Shown here: positions 34,448 through 43,505 of the stretch, in pieces
How the letters are laid out: every line of letters begins with the position of its first letter
How positions within the stretch are numbered: position 1 is the stretch's first letter
Assembly: GCF_040784935.1 (NCBI RefSeq)
Contig: NZ_CP160680.1
Location: forward strand, 3,132,501-3,196,500
DNA from: Lewinella sp. LCG006
GTDB lineage: Bacteria > Bacteroidota > Bacteroidia > Chitinophagales > Saprospiraceae
Direction: 5' to 3'
Length of the DNA stretch: 64,000 nucleotides
The notes under the pieces: generated by a model
Told to the model about the DNA's origin: nothing
The model's input: only the letters and a program-made list of their open reading frames with translations
Database searches by the model: none
Made by a program: the position numbers and the translations under genes

Positions 34448-36106
34448 ATGAAATCAAAAAAACACGCTCACGGAGCTCATCCCCTGCGTAAATCTATGCG
34501 CGTGGTTACGCTGTTTATATTGGCAGCCTGCCTGCAGCTCCCCCTCTCTGCCCAATTTTCCACCATCCAGCTCAATCAGGCAGAACGGGCCTGGTACGAG
34601 AACGATCTCTTGCGCAGCGAGCACAATATCCATACCGCCATCTTGCCCTGGCGCAGCTCCGAGGTGAGCCCCTACAGCCGTAAGGTGGAATTGCTTGCCG
34701 ATACCATCGCCAAGGCACCTGGCTTCAACAACTGGTTTGACCGCAAAGCTTTTCAGGAAAACCTGCTTTCTTTTCAGGGCGAAGACTACTGGCTCACCAT
34801 CAATCCCGCCGTCTATTTTGAATATGGGCAGGAAAGCGAATCCCCGGATTACGAAACCACCTACCGCAACAGCCGTGGCCTGCGTGTGGAAGGGCAGCTG
34901 GGCAAGCGTTTTACCTTTTATACGTCGCTGGTAGAAAGCCAGGCTCGCTTTGCGGCGCACGTCAACCGACAAGCAGGTACCTCCAGGGTGGTGCCCGGTT
35001 ACTGGCTTAGAAAAGGCTTCCGTGATTTTGCTTCCGATTTTGCTTATGCATCGGGAGAAATCGCCTATACGCCCGCAAAGTTTTTCCACCTACGGCTGGG
35101 GCGTGGCAAGCAGTTTCTGGGGGAAGGCTACCGTTCCATGTTGATGTCGGACAACAGTGTCAACTATCCTTTCTTTCGGATGGAGACGACGGTGGGTAAG
35201 CTCAAATACGTCAACCTGTGGGCCGTCATGAATGATATTCGCCCGGAGGTAGAGCTGGCCGACGAAGTGTTTGCCCGCAAGTACCTTTCCATGCACTACT
35301 TGAGTGTAAACATTGGCCAACGTTGGAACATGGGCGTATTTGAAGGCATCATGTGGGGCGATGAGTTGAATCGCTACGGTTTTGATGTTAATTTTCTCAA
35401 CCCGGTCATACTGTACCGTCCGGTGGAATTTTCGGTAGGTGCCAATGGTGGCAATACCCTCATGGGCATCAATACCAGCTACCAGTTTAGCCGCGGCATC
35501 AAAGCCTACGGACAGGTGGCCATTGATGAGTTTACCTTTTCTGAAATCCGTGACTGGAGCAAGGGACCTTGGCAGAATATGCTGGCCTGGCAGCTGGGGG
35601 TAAAATGGGGCGATGCCCTGGGCATCCGCAACCTCTTTTTGCGGGCCGAATACAACGCTGCTCGCCCACATACCTACAGTCACCGTGATGTGATCACCAA
35701 TTGGGGGCACTACAACCAGCCATTGGCGCACCCCTTGGGGGCCAACTTCCGGGAAATTTTAGTACAAACCAATTACCGCAAAGGTCGCTGGCAAGGCCAG
35801 GCTGCCGTGCATACTGCTTTGCTGGGGCGTGATGAAAACAAGGAAGCCAACTGGGGTGGAAATATTTACAAGTCTTTTGATGTACGCTCCGCAGATACCG
35901 GGCTATTTCCTGGCAGTGGGGTAGAGAGCAAGCTCCTTTACTGGCGAGCAGAAATTGCGTACCTTGCCAACCCTGTTTACAACCTACGCTTGCAACTAGG
36001 TATACAAAGCCGTACCGAGGATGTACCTGCTTTGGGCTTACCCAATAGCCAGCACATCTACTTTGGCCTGCGTACCAATATGTATGAATTGTATCAGGAC
36101 TATTAG
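34448..36106 (+). CDS. Capsule assembly Wzi-family outer-membrane protein
   Basis: 552 residues from the ATG at 34448; an earlier ATG at 34340 would begin inside the repeat array. A hydrophobic signal segment (VVTLFILAACLQLPLSAQ) ends in an AQ cleavage-like site. The body is beta-rich, alternating aromatic strands with short turns, e.g. GRGKQFLGEGYRSMLMSDNS, FFRMETTVGKLKYVNLWAVM and FLNPVILYRPVEFSVG, the pattern of Wzi-type 18-strand barrels. In E. coli K30 Wzi binds capsule at the cell surface. It is followed at 16 bases by the FlaA1-like gene, tying it to the polysaccharide locus. Confidence 0.85.
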   Translation: MKSKKHAHGAHPLRKSMRVVTLFILAACLQLPLSAQFSTIQLNQAERAWYENDLLRSEHNIHTAILPWRSSEVSPYSRKVELLADTIAKAPGFNNWFDRKAFQENLLSFQGEDYWLTINPAVYFEYGQESESPDYETTYRNSRGLRVEGQLGKRFTFYTSLVESQARFAAHVNRQAGTSRVVPGYWLRKGFRDFASDFAYASGEIAYTPAKFFHLRLGRGKQFLGEGYRSMLMSDNSVNYPFFRMETTVGKLKYVNLWAVMNDIRPEVELADEVFARKYLSMHYLSVNIGQRWNMGVFEGIMWGDELNRYGFDVNFLNPVILYRPVEFSVGANGGNTLMGINTSYQFSRGIKAYGQVAIDEFTFSEIRDWSKGPWQNMLAWQLGVKWGDALGIRNLFLRAEYNAARPHTYSHRDVITNWGHYNQPLAHPLGANFREILVQTNYRKGRWQGQAAVHTALLGRDENKEANWGGNIYKSFDVRSADTGLFPGSGVESKLLYWRAEIAYLANPVYNLRLQLGIQSRTEDVPALGLPNSQHIYFGLRTNMYELYQDY

Positions 36107-36122
36107 TGATCAGTATCCCCCC

Positions 36123-38036
36123 ATGAAATTCAATTCCCAAAAATCAATCTTAGGCGCTAGCCCCATGGCCGGTTACGTCACCAAGCTGTTTATCTTTGGC
36201 GTGGATATGGTGTATGCGCTCATTGCCATCACCATTGCCCTTTTACTGACGGGGAATTTTGAGTTCGAGCGGCTGAATCTTTTACTCACCTGGGGGCCCG
36301 TCTTGTTGTTGATCTTCCGAGCCATTTCCTTTATCGTCTTTCGCACTTATCTCCTGATCGTTCGCTACGTAGGGGAGAAAGATTACAAAAACGTCTTTTA
36401 CGCCGTCAGTCTTTCCTCGGCGGTCTTCTTTTTGTTGCTCAAATTTCTGGCTACCCCCTTTAAGCCTAAGGAGGTTTTACCCATTGTTCTGGTCGACTAT
36501 TTCGTGCTGCTACTTCTGGCGGGCGGCTCGCGCATTGTCCTGCGCTTGCTGTTTGACCGTCTTCGCTTGCAGGGCGCCAATCGTTTGAATACGGTCATTT
36601 TTGGTGCAGGAGAGCTGGGGGCCATGCTCTACAATGTGCTCAAACAGAATACGACCCACAATTATCGGGTCATGGCCTTTTTTGATGACAATCCCAGGGT
36701 TCATAAAAAGTACCTCAATGGCGTTCGGATTTATAATGCTGAAAAATCCTTTGCTTCGGTTGTCAAAAAGTACAACATCAAGTACGCGATCATTGGTATC
36801 AATCAGTTGCCGGAAGCGCGTAGAGTAGCCTTTATCAATGAGTGTCTGGAGCACCAGGTGAAAGTGCTAAAGGTACCCCCTACGGAAAACTGGTTGAACA
36901 GTACGCTGAACTTGGGCCAATTGCGTAAAATTCGTTTTGAAGACTTGCTGAGCCGGCCTCCGATCATTTTGGATCAGGAAGGTATCAGTCAGAGTATCAA
37001 AGGAAAAGTCGTTTTGGTGACCGGTTGTGCAGGGTCGATTGGTAGTGAAATCGTGCGGCAATTGCTGCCTTACGGACCCCGTTTGCTAGTGGGCTTGGAC
37101 CAGGCGGAAACGCCGCTGGCACAACTGGAGCTGAGTTTGAAAAAAGCAGTAAAGAATAAATTGTTCTTGCCCGTTATTGGCGATGTACGCAACCAAGCGA
37201 TGTTGGAGCAATTGTTTGCGACCTACCAGCCGGAATACGTTTTCCACGCGGCAGCCTATAAGCACGTCCCGATCATGGAGCATTTTCCTGCCGAGGCCAT
37301 CCGCACCAATGTCGTAGGGACGATGCACCTGGCGGATTTGGCAGTAGCCTACAAGGTGCAAAAGTTTGTCATGATATCGACCGATAAAGCCGTCAATCCC
37401 AGCAACGTCATGGGCGCTTCGAAGCGGATTGCCGAAATCTATGTCCAGGCACTCAGCAGCAGAGGCGATCATCAGACCCAGTTTATTACGACCCGTTTTG
37501 GGAATGTTCTGGGCTCTAATGGTTCGGTGATTCCTATTTTTAAGAGGCAAATAGAACAAGGCCAGGCCGTAACCGTTACGCATCCGGAGGTCACCCGTTT
37601 CTTTATGACCATCCCTGAAGCATGCCAGTTGGTACTGGAAGCGGGCGCGATGGGCAAAGGCAGTGAAATTTTTATCTTTGACATGGGCGAGTCGGTCAAA
37701 ATTGTGGACCTTGCCCGTAAGATGATCCAGATGGCCGGGCTGGTTCCGGGGCAGGACATCGAAATTCGCTTTACCGGACTGCGCCCCGGCGAAAAGCTCT
37801 ACGAAGAGTTGCTCGATGATGGTGAGGGGGTGATTGCTACCCACCATCCCAAGATTCAAAAAGCAGCAGTAAGGGCCAATGATTACGAGGAAGTAAAAGC
37901 AGAAATGGAGGCCCTTGTGAAGCTGATGGATCAAAAAGATGTGTTGCAGCTGGTAAGCAAGATGAAGGATATTGTACCAGAGTTTACCAGTCGCAATTCG
38001 AAATTTTCTGTTCTTGACAACAGCGAAATAAACTAA
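36123..38036 (+). CDS. FlaA1/CapD/PglF-like membrane-anchored UDP-sugar 4,6-dehydratase
   Basis: 637 residues from the ATG at 36123. Four hydrophobic N-terminal helices (to about residue 130), a CoA-binding-like Rossmann domain (LNTVIFGAGELGAMLYNVLK) and then the extended SDR: VLVTGCAGSIGSEIVRQLLP, DVRNQAML, FHAAAYKHVPIMEHFPAEAI, MISTDKAVNPSNVMGASKRI and RFGNVLGSNGSVIPIF. The usual YxxxK tyrosine is methionine in MGASK, a feature of this inverting and retaining dehydratase group. It converts UDP-GlcNAc to a 4-keto-6-deoxy sugar, the first step towards bacillosamine or related amino sugars, and feeds the PglE-like aminotransferase at 32166. Confidence 0.93.
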   Translation: MKFNSQKSILGASPMAGYVTKLFIFGVDMVYALIAITIALLLTGNFEFERLNLLLTWGPVLLLIFRAISFIVFRTYLLIVRYVGEKDYKNVFYAVSLSSAVFFLLLKFLATPFKPKEVLPIVLVDYFVLLLLAGGSRIVLRLLFDRLRLQGANRLNTVIFGAGELGAMLYNVLKQNTTHNYRVMAFFDDNPRVHKKYLNGVRIYNAEKSFASVVKKYNIKYAIIGINQLPEARRVAFINECLEHQVKVLKVPPTENWLNSTLNLGQLRKIRFEDLLSRPPIILDQEGISQSIKGKVVLVTGCAGSIGSEIVRQLLPYGPRLLVGLDQAETPLAQLELSLKKAVKNKLFLPVIGDVRNQAMLEQLFATYQPEYVFHAAAYKHVPIMEHFPAEAIRTNVVGTMHLADLAVAYKVQKFVMISTDKAVNPSNVMGASKRIAEIYVQALSSRGDHQTQFITTRFGNVLGSNGSVIPIFKRQIEQGQAVTVTHPEVTRFFMTIPEACQLVLEAGAMGKGSEIFIFDMGESVKIVDLARKMIQMAGLVPGQDIEIRFTGLRPGEKLYEELLDDGEGVIATHHPKIQKAAVRANDYEEVKAEMEALVKLMDQKDVLQLVSKMKDIVPEFTSRNSKFSVLDNSEIN

Positions 38037-38052
38037 AAAAGGTGTCCTTCGC

Positions 38053-38514
38053 ATGCAGCTTCCTTTAAAAAAGTTGTACCTCAGAACCATCGGCCGTTGG
38101 CTGACCTCTGACCTGTTTGCCTACCGGATGCCCGTTTCCGTAAAGGGAATATGTTTTATTGACGGCAAGGTGATCCTCTTGAAAAATGAGCGCAACGAGT
38201 GGGACCTGCCCGGCGGGAAAATTGGCCGCAGAGAAACCGTAAAAGCAGCCCTGAAGCGCGAAATCAAAGAAGAGCTGGGCATCGAAGTGAAAGTGGAAGA
38301 GCTGCTGGAGGTGTTTACCGCCAGGATGAACCATCAGGTGGATGTCCTGATAGTGGTTTATCGATGTACGACGAAAGCGACGATGCAAGATTTAAGAATA
38401 AGTTCGGAGAGTTTTGAGATAGGTTGTTTTTCTAATGGTCAATTATTAAATTTGAAATTGAACCCCAGATATCTCTACTATTTAGAAAAAACGTTGTCTT
38501 CGCCAGACGCTTAA
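38053..38514 (+). CDS. Nudix hydrolase
   Basis: 153 residues. Complete Nudix box GGKIGRRETVKAALKREIKEELGI (G-x5-E-x7-REhxEExGh; residues about 52-75), preceded by VKGICFIDGKVILLKNERNE and followed by a beta-strand region. It begins 16 bases after the dehydratase stop. The substrate is probably a nucleoside-diphosphate or a nucleotide sugar; embedded in a sugar-nucleotide locus it may be a house-cleaning enzyme. The last 40 residues are not family-typical. Confidence 0.88.
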   Translation: MQLPLKKLYLRTIGRWLTSDLFAYRMPVSVKGICFIDGKVILLKNERNEWDLPGGKIGRRETVKAALKREIKEELGIEVKVEELLEVFTARMNHQVDVLIVVYRCTTKATMQDLRISSESFEIGCFSNGQLLNLKLNPRYLYYLEKTLSSPDA

Positions 38515-38524
38515 AGAAACGACC

Positions 38525-39640
38525 ATCCAAGCCTCCATCCTCCTCGTCTCTAATTCTGCATTTAACATCTTCCACTTTCGGAAGAGTCTATGGAAAATGC
38601 TCTTAAAGGAAGGGTATGAGGTGATTGCACTGGCACCCGCCGACGGCAAGGAACAGGGGCTAAAAGATGCAGGGCTCCGCTTTGTTGATCTACCCAGTTT
38701 GCAGCAATATGGCAATGGCCCCGTGAGTGATGTGCTGCTGTACCGAACCCTGGTGAGTAAGTACCAGGAATTACAGCCCGACCTCATTCTTCATTTTACC
38801 ATCAAGCCCAATATTTACGGCAGTGTAGCCGCCAAAAAAGTAGGCATACCTTCTATTGCAACCATCACAGGGCTGGGGACTACCTGGCTCAATGGCGTTC
38901 TGCTCAGGAAGATCACCCAAATGCTTTATCGTTATAGCTTGCCGGCCTCTAACGTCATTGTCGGGCAGAATGCACATGACCTGGAATCCCTGCAAAAAAT
39001 CGGTGTGAAAGCCAACGAGTGGCAATTGATCCCGGGCTCGGGTATTGATGTCAACGAGTTTGCGCCAACCGCTCCAGTTGTAGCCGCTTCCGCCAAGCAA
39101 TTCCTTTTTTTAGGTCGCATGCTGATTGATAAAGGGCTCGAAGAGTTGTTCAATGCCTGGCACCAAATTCACCATCTTCTGCCCGATGCTCATTTGCTCT
39201 TGGTAGGAGAACTTGACCCGCAGCATCCGCGCTGTATTCCCGAGAAAATTTGGCAAGCAGGGATCGCCTTGCCCCGGGTGGTTTACCACGATTATCAGGA
39301 AGATGTGCGCACTTATATTGATCGTAGCCAGGTCGTCCTCTTGGCGAGCTACCGCGAAGGAATACCTCGGAGTCTGCTCGAATCCATGTCAATGGGCAAA
39401 CCCATCATAGCTACCGATGTTCCGGGCTGCCGCGAGCTGGCCCTCCCCCGCAAAACTGGCTGGCGGGTTCCTTCCCGCTCTTCAGCCGCACTGGCAGAAG
39501 CCATGCTACAAGCCTACCGCAGCAAACCCGAAGAATTGACCCAACTGGGAAACAATGGCCGCAAATTGGTCTGCGAAGGATACAGTGAAGCAATTGTCAC
39601 GCAGCAGTATTTGGAGATTATTAAAGAGCTATTAAGGTGA
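38525..39640 (+). CDS. Family 4 glycosyltransferase with a non-canonical start region
   Basis: GT4 enzyme of the PglA/WbpH-like group: FLGRMLIDKGLEELFNAWHQ, LLLVGELDPQHPR, VVYHDYQEDVRTYIDRSQVV and SYREGIPRSLLESMSMGKPI with E-x7-E, then DVPGCRELA. The first canonical start is the ATG at 38597, but that would remove the first Rossmann strand. The same frame upstream, open from 38486, reads IQASILLVSNSAFNIFHFRK, the classic GT4 N-terminus, and contains no ATG, GTG or TTG. I place the start at the ATC 38525 (371 residues). An ATC start or a base error are both possible. It overlaps the membrane-protein gene that follows by 4 bases. Confidence 0.85.
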   Translation: MQASILLVSNSAFNIFHFRKSLWKMLLKEGYEVIALAPADGKEQGLKDAGLRFVDLPSLQQYGNGPVSDVLLYRTLVSKYQELQPDLILHFTIKPNIYGSVAAKKVGIPSIATITGLGTTWLNGVLLRKITQMLYRYSLPASNVIVGQNAHDLESLQKIGVKANEWQLIPGSGIDVNEFAPTAPVVAASAKQFLFLGRMLIDKGLEELFNAWHQIHHLLPDAHLLLVGELDPQHPRCIPEKIWQAGIALPRVVYHDYQEDVRTYIDRSQVVLLASYREGIPRSLLESMSMGKPIIATDVPGCRELALPRKTGWRVPSRSSAALAEAMLQAYRSKPEELTQLGNNGRKLVCEGYSEAIVTQQYLEIIKELLR

Positions 39641-41103
39641 ACCGAAAGTATCTGCGAATAGTTACGGTCACCTTCGCTACGCTGCTGTTTTTAGGGGCGT
39701 TTCCTTTTGCTTGGATTACGCAATTCCTTTATCCACTGGGCATTCATGAATGGGATTGGTTGGGGAATTTTCCCTCGATGACCTCGGGGCTGAATTATCA
39801 GGAGACCCAATGGTTTTGGTGCCAAAATACAGGCGGCCGATACACCAGTACAGCGATATTAAGCAGCCTTCCCTATTGGTATAATTTAGCCGCTTTTCGG
39901 TTAGTAGTGTTGATTTTTCTATTGCTGATTCCTTTAAGCCTTATCTACTTCTTTGTAAAAATCACCCGGCCACTACCGGGTTTTTTCTTAGGTGGAAGCT
40001 GTTGGTTACTATTTCTCGATCAAATTACCAATACTTACGACAGCTTACTTCGTTTTACTTGTCTCCCTATTTATCACTTGGGCTTTGCATTAAGCCTTTT
40101 GCTTGCAACGGTCTGGTGGCGAGTGATCAACGAAGATTTTAAAGGACGAAAATCCTATTTTATACTTGCATGTTTAACATTCCTGGCGGTGGGAACCAAC
40201 GAAATCACCATGGTACATTTGTTGGTCTTAATCAGCAGCATAAGTTTTTTCTGTTATCGAAAGCATGGCCGGATTTCAGCAGGAGTAGTTTTCGTACTTT
40301 TGGTGACTTTAGTAGGGTGCTTTTTAGCACTTGCTGCTCCAGGTAACTATGCTCGTATGGAGCTCTATCCTGCTGGGAAATCATTCTTACGTGCAGGCGG
40401 ATTAAGCGCAGGCGTAAGTGTTTTTTTAATCATTGAATGGTTAACCAACAGCATGCTAATGCCTGTAGGAATCTGCTTGCTAGTCATTCATCATTTTTTG
40501 TTCAAGGATCAATATTTTACCATTTTTACCAAGCCTTGGCTTTGGTTAGCCAGCGTGGGGCTTATCCCCTTGTCGCTCTTTCCGCTGATGTACGGTACGG
40601 CAGGTACTTCGCTGCCTGAAAGAGTGGTAGATTTATTGTTCTTGATTTTTTGTATTTCTGTTATCGGTTGGTTATTTGCTTTGTACCAATCTCACCTTTC
40701 CAAAGGAAAAGGCGGGATACCGACGGGTTTAGGTGTCGCTTTAGGGCTTGCACTTGCTATTTTCGTTGGGCTGAATTTTTTCCTTGGGGGGCTAAGCTTA
40801 GATCGAAATCTTGAGAAAAGAGCTGGTACTTATCTGGAACTTGTCAAAGTGGAAGCAAATATAGGTAGGGCTTATTTGCAACTCCTACAGGGGATTCCAC
40901 AAAAATACGCCAGCGAAATGCAGGGTATTCAACAACAATTACTGACTTGCCAAACGGATACTTGTGAGGTCAAGCCTTTGTCGGTTACTGCCTTTGTCGG
41001 TTATGATCCTCTTTATGACCGGATGTGGAACAAGGGAGAAAGTGGGATGAATTATTATTGGTCGCTGCGCCCAGGGACAAGAGCTGTTTATAAAAAAGAA
41101 TAG
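39637..41103 (+). CDS. Multi-spanning membrane protein, DUF6056-like, GT-C candidate (copy 2)
   Basis: 488 residues from a GTG overlapping the previous stop. Paralogue of the protein at 30325: FLYPLGIHEWDWLGNFPSMT after helix 1, a GGRYTSTAILSSLPYWYNLA loop, about ten hydrophobic helices, and a C-terminal hydrophilic domain with TCQTDTCEVKPLSVT and YDPLYDRMWNKGES. The conserved HEWDW acidic motif and paired cysteines suggest a periplasmic catalytic or binding face, as in GT-C transferases that decorate glycans from polyprenyl-phosphate sugars. Function is inferred. Confidence 0.6.
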   Translation: MNRKYLRIVTVTFATLLFLGAFPFAWITQFLYPLGIHEWDWLGNFPSMTSGLNYQETQWFWCQNTGGRYTSTAILSSLPYWYNLAAFRLVVLIFLLLIPLSLIYFFVKITRPLPGFFLGGSCWLLFLDQITNTYDSLLRFTCLPIYHLGFALSLLLATVWWRVINEDFKGRKSYFILACLTFLAVGTNEITMVHLLVLISSISFFCYRKHGRISAGVVFVLLVTLVGCFLALAAPGNYARMELYPAGKSFLRAGGLSAGVSVFLIIEWLTNSMLMPVGICLLVIHHFLFKDQYFTIFTKPWLWLASVGLIPLSLFPLMYGTAGTSLPERVVDLLFLIFCISVIGWLFALYQSHLSKGKGGIPTGLGVALGLALAIFVGLNFFLGGLSLDRNLEKRAGTYLELVKVEANIGRAYLQLLQGIPQKYASEMQGIQQQLLTCQTDTCEVKPLSVTAFVGYDPLYDRMWNKGESGMNYYWSLRPGTRAVYKKE

Positions 41104-41827
41104 GCATGCGCCATCTCCTTCTGTCCTCCGCTGGAGTTAATCTCCCTACACGACTTTATCAAGCACATCCTTTGAATTGTTAAATATTCGCTATCAATTG
41201 ATTACCAAATATAGACAATACAATATTCGACCTCTCCGAGGTCAGGCAAAGAATTTGCATCATTTTTCTACCAATATTCGACCCTGTCCGGCAAGCCTTG
41301 GCCAGACGGACTCTCCGAGGTCACCCGAAAGCATCTCGGAGAGATGCCCTATTGGTAGAAAAACGACGTTGAAATACCAAAACGACCTCGGCGAGGTCGA
41401 ATATTCCTCCCTGTATTTGCCATGATGTGTGCAAGTTTTCCACGGCTTTGCCACGGGCTACCCCGAAGAGATTATAATGACAATAGATAGAGATGGAAAA
41501 AAGCGGAAGGCTCCTGTCCGACTAACCAGGCGGGCTCTACAACTTTTGCCAAATGGAGTAAGTCCAATTTATTGAACCGCTCGTTGCTTAAAAAATCATA
41601 TTTTTGGAATATGGCAGAAGAAGCAATGAAGAGCGTACCTGATATGGCGGATTTATAGGGGGCTAAACCATGGTCTTGGATTTAAAAAAGAAAGATTTTA
41701 GATGCTATATAGGGAAACCGTCTCATCCAAGCTTTTGGCATTTTTAGAGGTGAAGACCGCTATTCAGCAAGCAGTAAGCCAGGTCAGTGGTTTCTAAGGA
41801 AAGACATATCACCGTACTTTAATAACC
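41104..41827 (+). other. 724-base intergenic region with repeats
   Basis: No gene is supported. It holds a GACCTC/GAGGTC palindrome cluster (41223-41407). The remaining 400 bases contain stops in all frames I followed; nothing else is recognised. Confidence 0.6.
41223..41407 (+). repeat. GACCTC-GAGGTC palindromic repeat cluster, locus 1
   Basis: Units such as ATTCGACCTCTCCGAGGTC (41225-41243) and GACCTCGGCGAGGTC (41384-41398) flank a block containing CCTGTCCGGCAAGCCTTGGC followed by CAGACGG, and both orientations of TTCTACCAATA occur. The same block, nearly identical, is at 59737-59772 in a second cluster. It resembles a REP/BIME-type intergenic element. Confidence 0.8.
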
Positions 41828-43114
41828 ATGCACTTCCTCCTCCTAGCCTATAAGTACCCTCCCGTCAGCCATCCCGGTAGCTTGCGGTGGTACCATATTT
41901 CCAGGCAATTGGCCAAAAGAGGCATACCTTATTCGGTACAGACTTCCGCGAATCAGTCCATTTTTCCTCAGGACGCAGCGTTGAGCCCAGATGCTTCTGC
42001 ACCCATCCAACGAATCCCCACCAACGATCTACGCAGCTGGCGAGCAGGCCGCAAGGAAGAGGCCGCTCACTTGCCAATCAGCGAAAAAAGCGGCAAGGTG
42101 CATACCTTCTTCCGCTCCCTCTACCACGCCTATCCCTTTGTCCTGTTTACTGGCGACGGCGGTTATACTTATATTAGGGAAAGCTATCGCGCCGCTGTAA
42201 AGCTTATTGAGGAGGAAAAAATCACCCATCTCTTCAGTTCTTTCCGCCCCTGGGCCGACCATCTGGTGGCCTATCGCCTGAAGAAAAAACACCCTCACCT
42301 CGTCTGGATCGCTGATTTTCGCGACTTGCCCGTAGATCCCGTCCGGCGCGATGTATGGTGGCCTGGTTTGCAAAGCTGGTGGCAAAAACGCTTACTCAAA
42401 CGGGCCAACATCGTAACGACCGTTTCTGACGGGCTGGCCAAGCGCTTAGGCCGGGATCATCAGAAGGTGGTTGTGGTAAGAAATGGCTTAGCTAGTTTGC
42501 CCAATGGCTTCCTTACCGCTCCGGCATCTGCGCATTTTACCATCACTTATACGGGTTCCTTATATCCTGGTTGGCAATCGGCAGAGCCCTTACTACAGCT
42601 GTTGCGGGAGCTTATTAACGAAGGTGAGCTCAATCCCGCCCACCTCGAGCTGCACTACGCGGGCAAAGACGGTGCCCTTTGGCAGGAATGGACAGCGCGC
42701 CATACCCTCAGCTACCTGAGCATCGATCACGGCATGGTGCCTCTAGCCCGGGCGCAAGCAATGCAAAGCAATAGCCAGCTCAACTTACTACTCTCCTGGT
42801 CGGCCAAAGATTATGGGGGCATCATGACCGCCAAACTAGGCAGTTACCTTTCAGCAGGCCGCCCCATCATTGCCCTCCTACACGGACCATCCGACCCCGA
42901 ACTCAGCCAAGTGGTACAACAGACTGGCGCGGGTTTTGTCTACGCTAGCGAAGACCCACAAAGTAACCAACAGCTACGTACCTTCCTCCTTCACGCCTAC
43001 CGCACCTGGGCTTTCTCCGGTGCCCTCCCCTGGCGAATTGATCCTCCCCAGCTTCAAGCTTATACTTGGGAGAAACAAGTAGAGTTTCTTCTAAACCAAC
43101 TACAAGATTCATAG
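41828..43114 (+). CDS. Family 4-like glycosyltransferase
   Basis: 428 residues. The N-terminus HFLLLAYKYPPVSHPGSLRW has the acceptor-side loop of GT-B enzymes that begin with a Y/FPP motif, followed by WIADFRDLPVDP, a strong marker of this group (ADFRDxW). ANIVTTVSDGLAKRLGRDHQ starts the donor domain and TAKLGSYLSAGRPIIALLHG occupies the place of the usual E-x7-E. It stands alone between two repeat-rich gaps, with GC content like its downstream neighbours. It probably acts in the same polysaccharide pathway; sugar unknown. Confidence 0.8.
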   Translation: MHFLLLAYKYPPVSHPGSLRWYHISRQLAKRGIPYSVQTSANQSIFPQDAALSPDASAPIQRIPTNDLRSWRAGRKEEAAHLPISEKSGKVHTFFRSLYHAYPFVLFTGDGGYTYIRESYRAAVKLIEEEKITHLFSSFRPWADHLVAYRLKKKHPHLVWIADFRDLPVDPVRRDVWWPGLQSWWQKRLLKRANIVTTVSDGLAKRLGRDHQKVVVVRNGLASLPNGFLTAPASAHFTITYTGSLYPGWQSAEPLLQLLRELINEGELNPAHLELHYAGKDGALWQEWTARHTLSYLSIDHGMVPLARAQAMQSNSQLNLLLSWSAKDYGGIMTAKLGSYLSAGRPIIALLHGPSDPELSQVVQQTGAGFVYASEDPQSNQQLRTFLLHAYRTWAFSGALPWRIDPPQLQAYTWEKQVEFLLNQLQDS

Positions 43115-43122
43115 TTTTTTGT

Positions 43123-43144
43123 TATAGTATCGGTAAATACTATA
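43123..43144 (+). promoter_or_regulatory. Perfect 8-bp inverted repeat upstream of a small gene
   Basis: TATAGTAT-CGGTAA-ATACTATA, with no following T-tract, so it is less like a terminator than an operator or RNA hairpin. It lies 58 bases before the start at 43202 and just after the glycosyltransferase stop. Confidence 0.4.
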
Positions 43145-43201
43145 AATAAAAAGATATGGGTCATTTCCCCCATCTTTGCGTTGTTATTAAAAACAATAGC
43201 C

Positions 43202-43489
43202 ATGCAAGATCAACAACTTACATTAATCAACAGTACTTACGCTCCTCAACAGGCACGTGAGGTATTGTGTTCTTTGCTCAACGACAAGATCAAATTTTTG
43301 AACCATCAGATTTTGAGCACCTTCGAAAGGTTCGGAAGCGATACCTCTCACCTGGAAAGACGCCTGGAAGAGATCAAAGCAGAAAGAGACCAATTGACAC
43401 GCCAGCTCAAAGCACTCGACAACGAGGAGTATTTGCTGGAAATCGATTGTCGCATCAACATTAAAGTGACTACACCAGAGATGGCGTAA
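43202..43489 (+). CDS. Small conserved coiled-coil protein of unknown function
   Basis: 95 residues from the ATG at 43202 (43181 would add seven residues with no support). It is predicted to be almost wholly helical: NSTYAPQQAREVLCSLLNDK, IKFLNHQILSTFERFGSDTS and HLERRLEEIKAERDQLTRQL with heptad spacing in the second half. I recognise the N-terminal pattern (NSTYxPxxAxEVLxxLxNxKIxF plus ERFG) as a small protein found in many Bacteroidota with no assigned role. It appears to be a single-gene unit, preceded by a palindrome. I do not know the function. Confidence 0.75.
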   Translation: MQDQQLTLINSTYAPQQAREVLCSLLNDKIKFLNHQILSTFERFGSDTSHLERRLEEIKAERDQLTRQLKALDNEEYLLEIDCRINIKVTTPEMA

Positions 43490-43505
43490 TCTTTATTGCC
43501 TATAT

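Noticed and set aside
37086-38090. 334-codon frame on the - strand
   Set aside because: It is antisense to the FlaA1-like dehydratase; its protein has no recognisable motif and the sense gene is certain.
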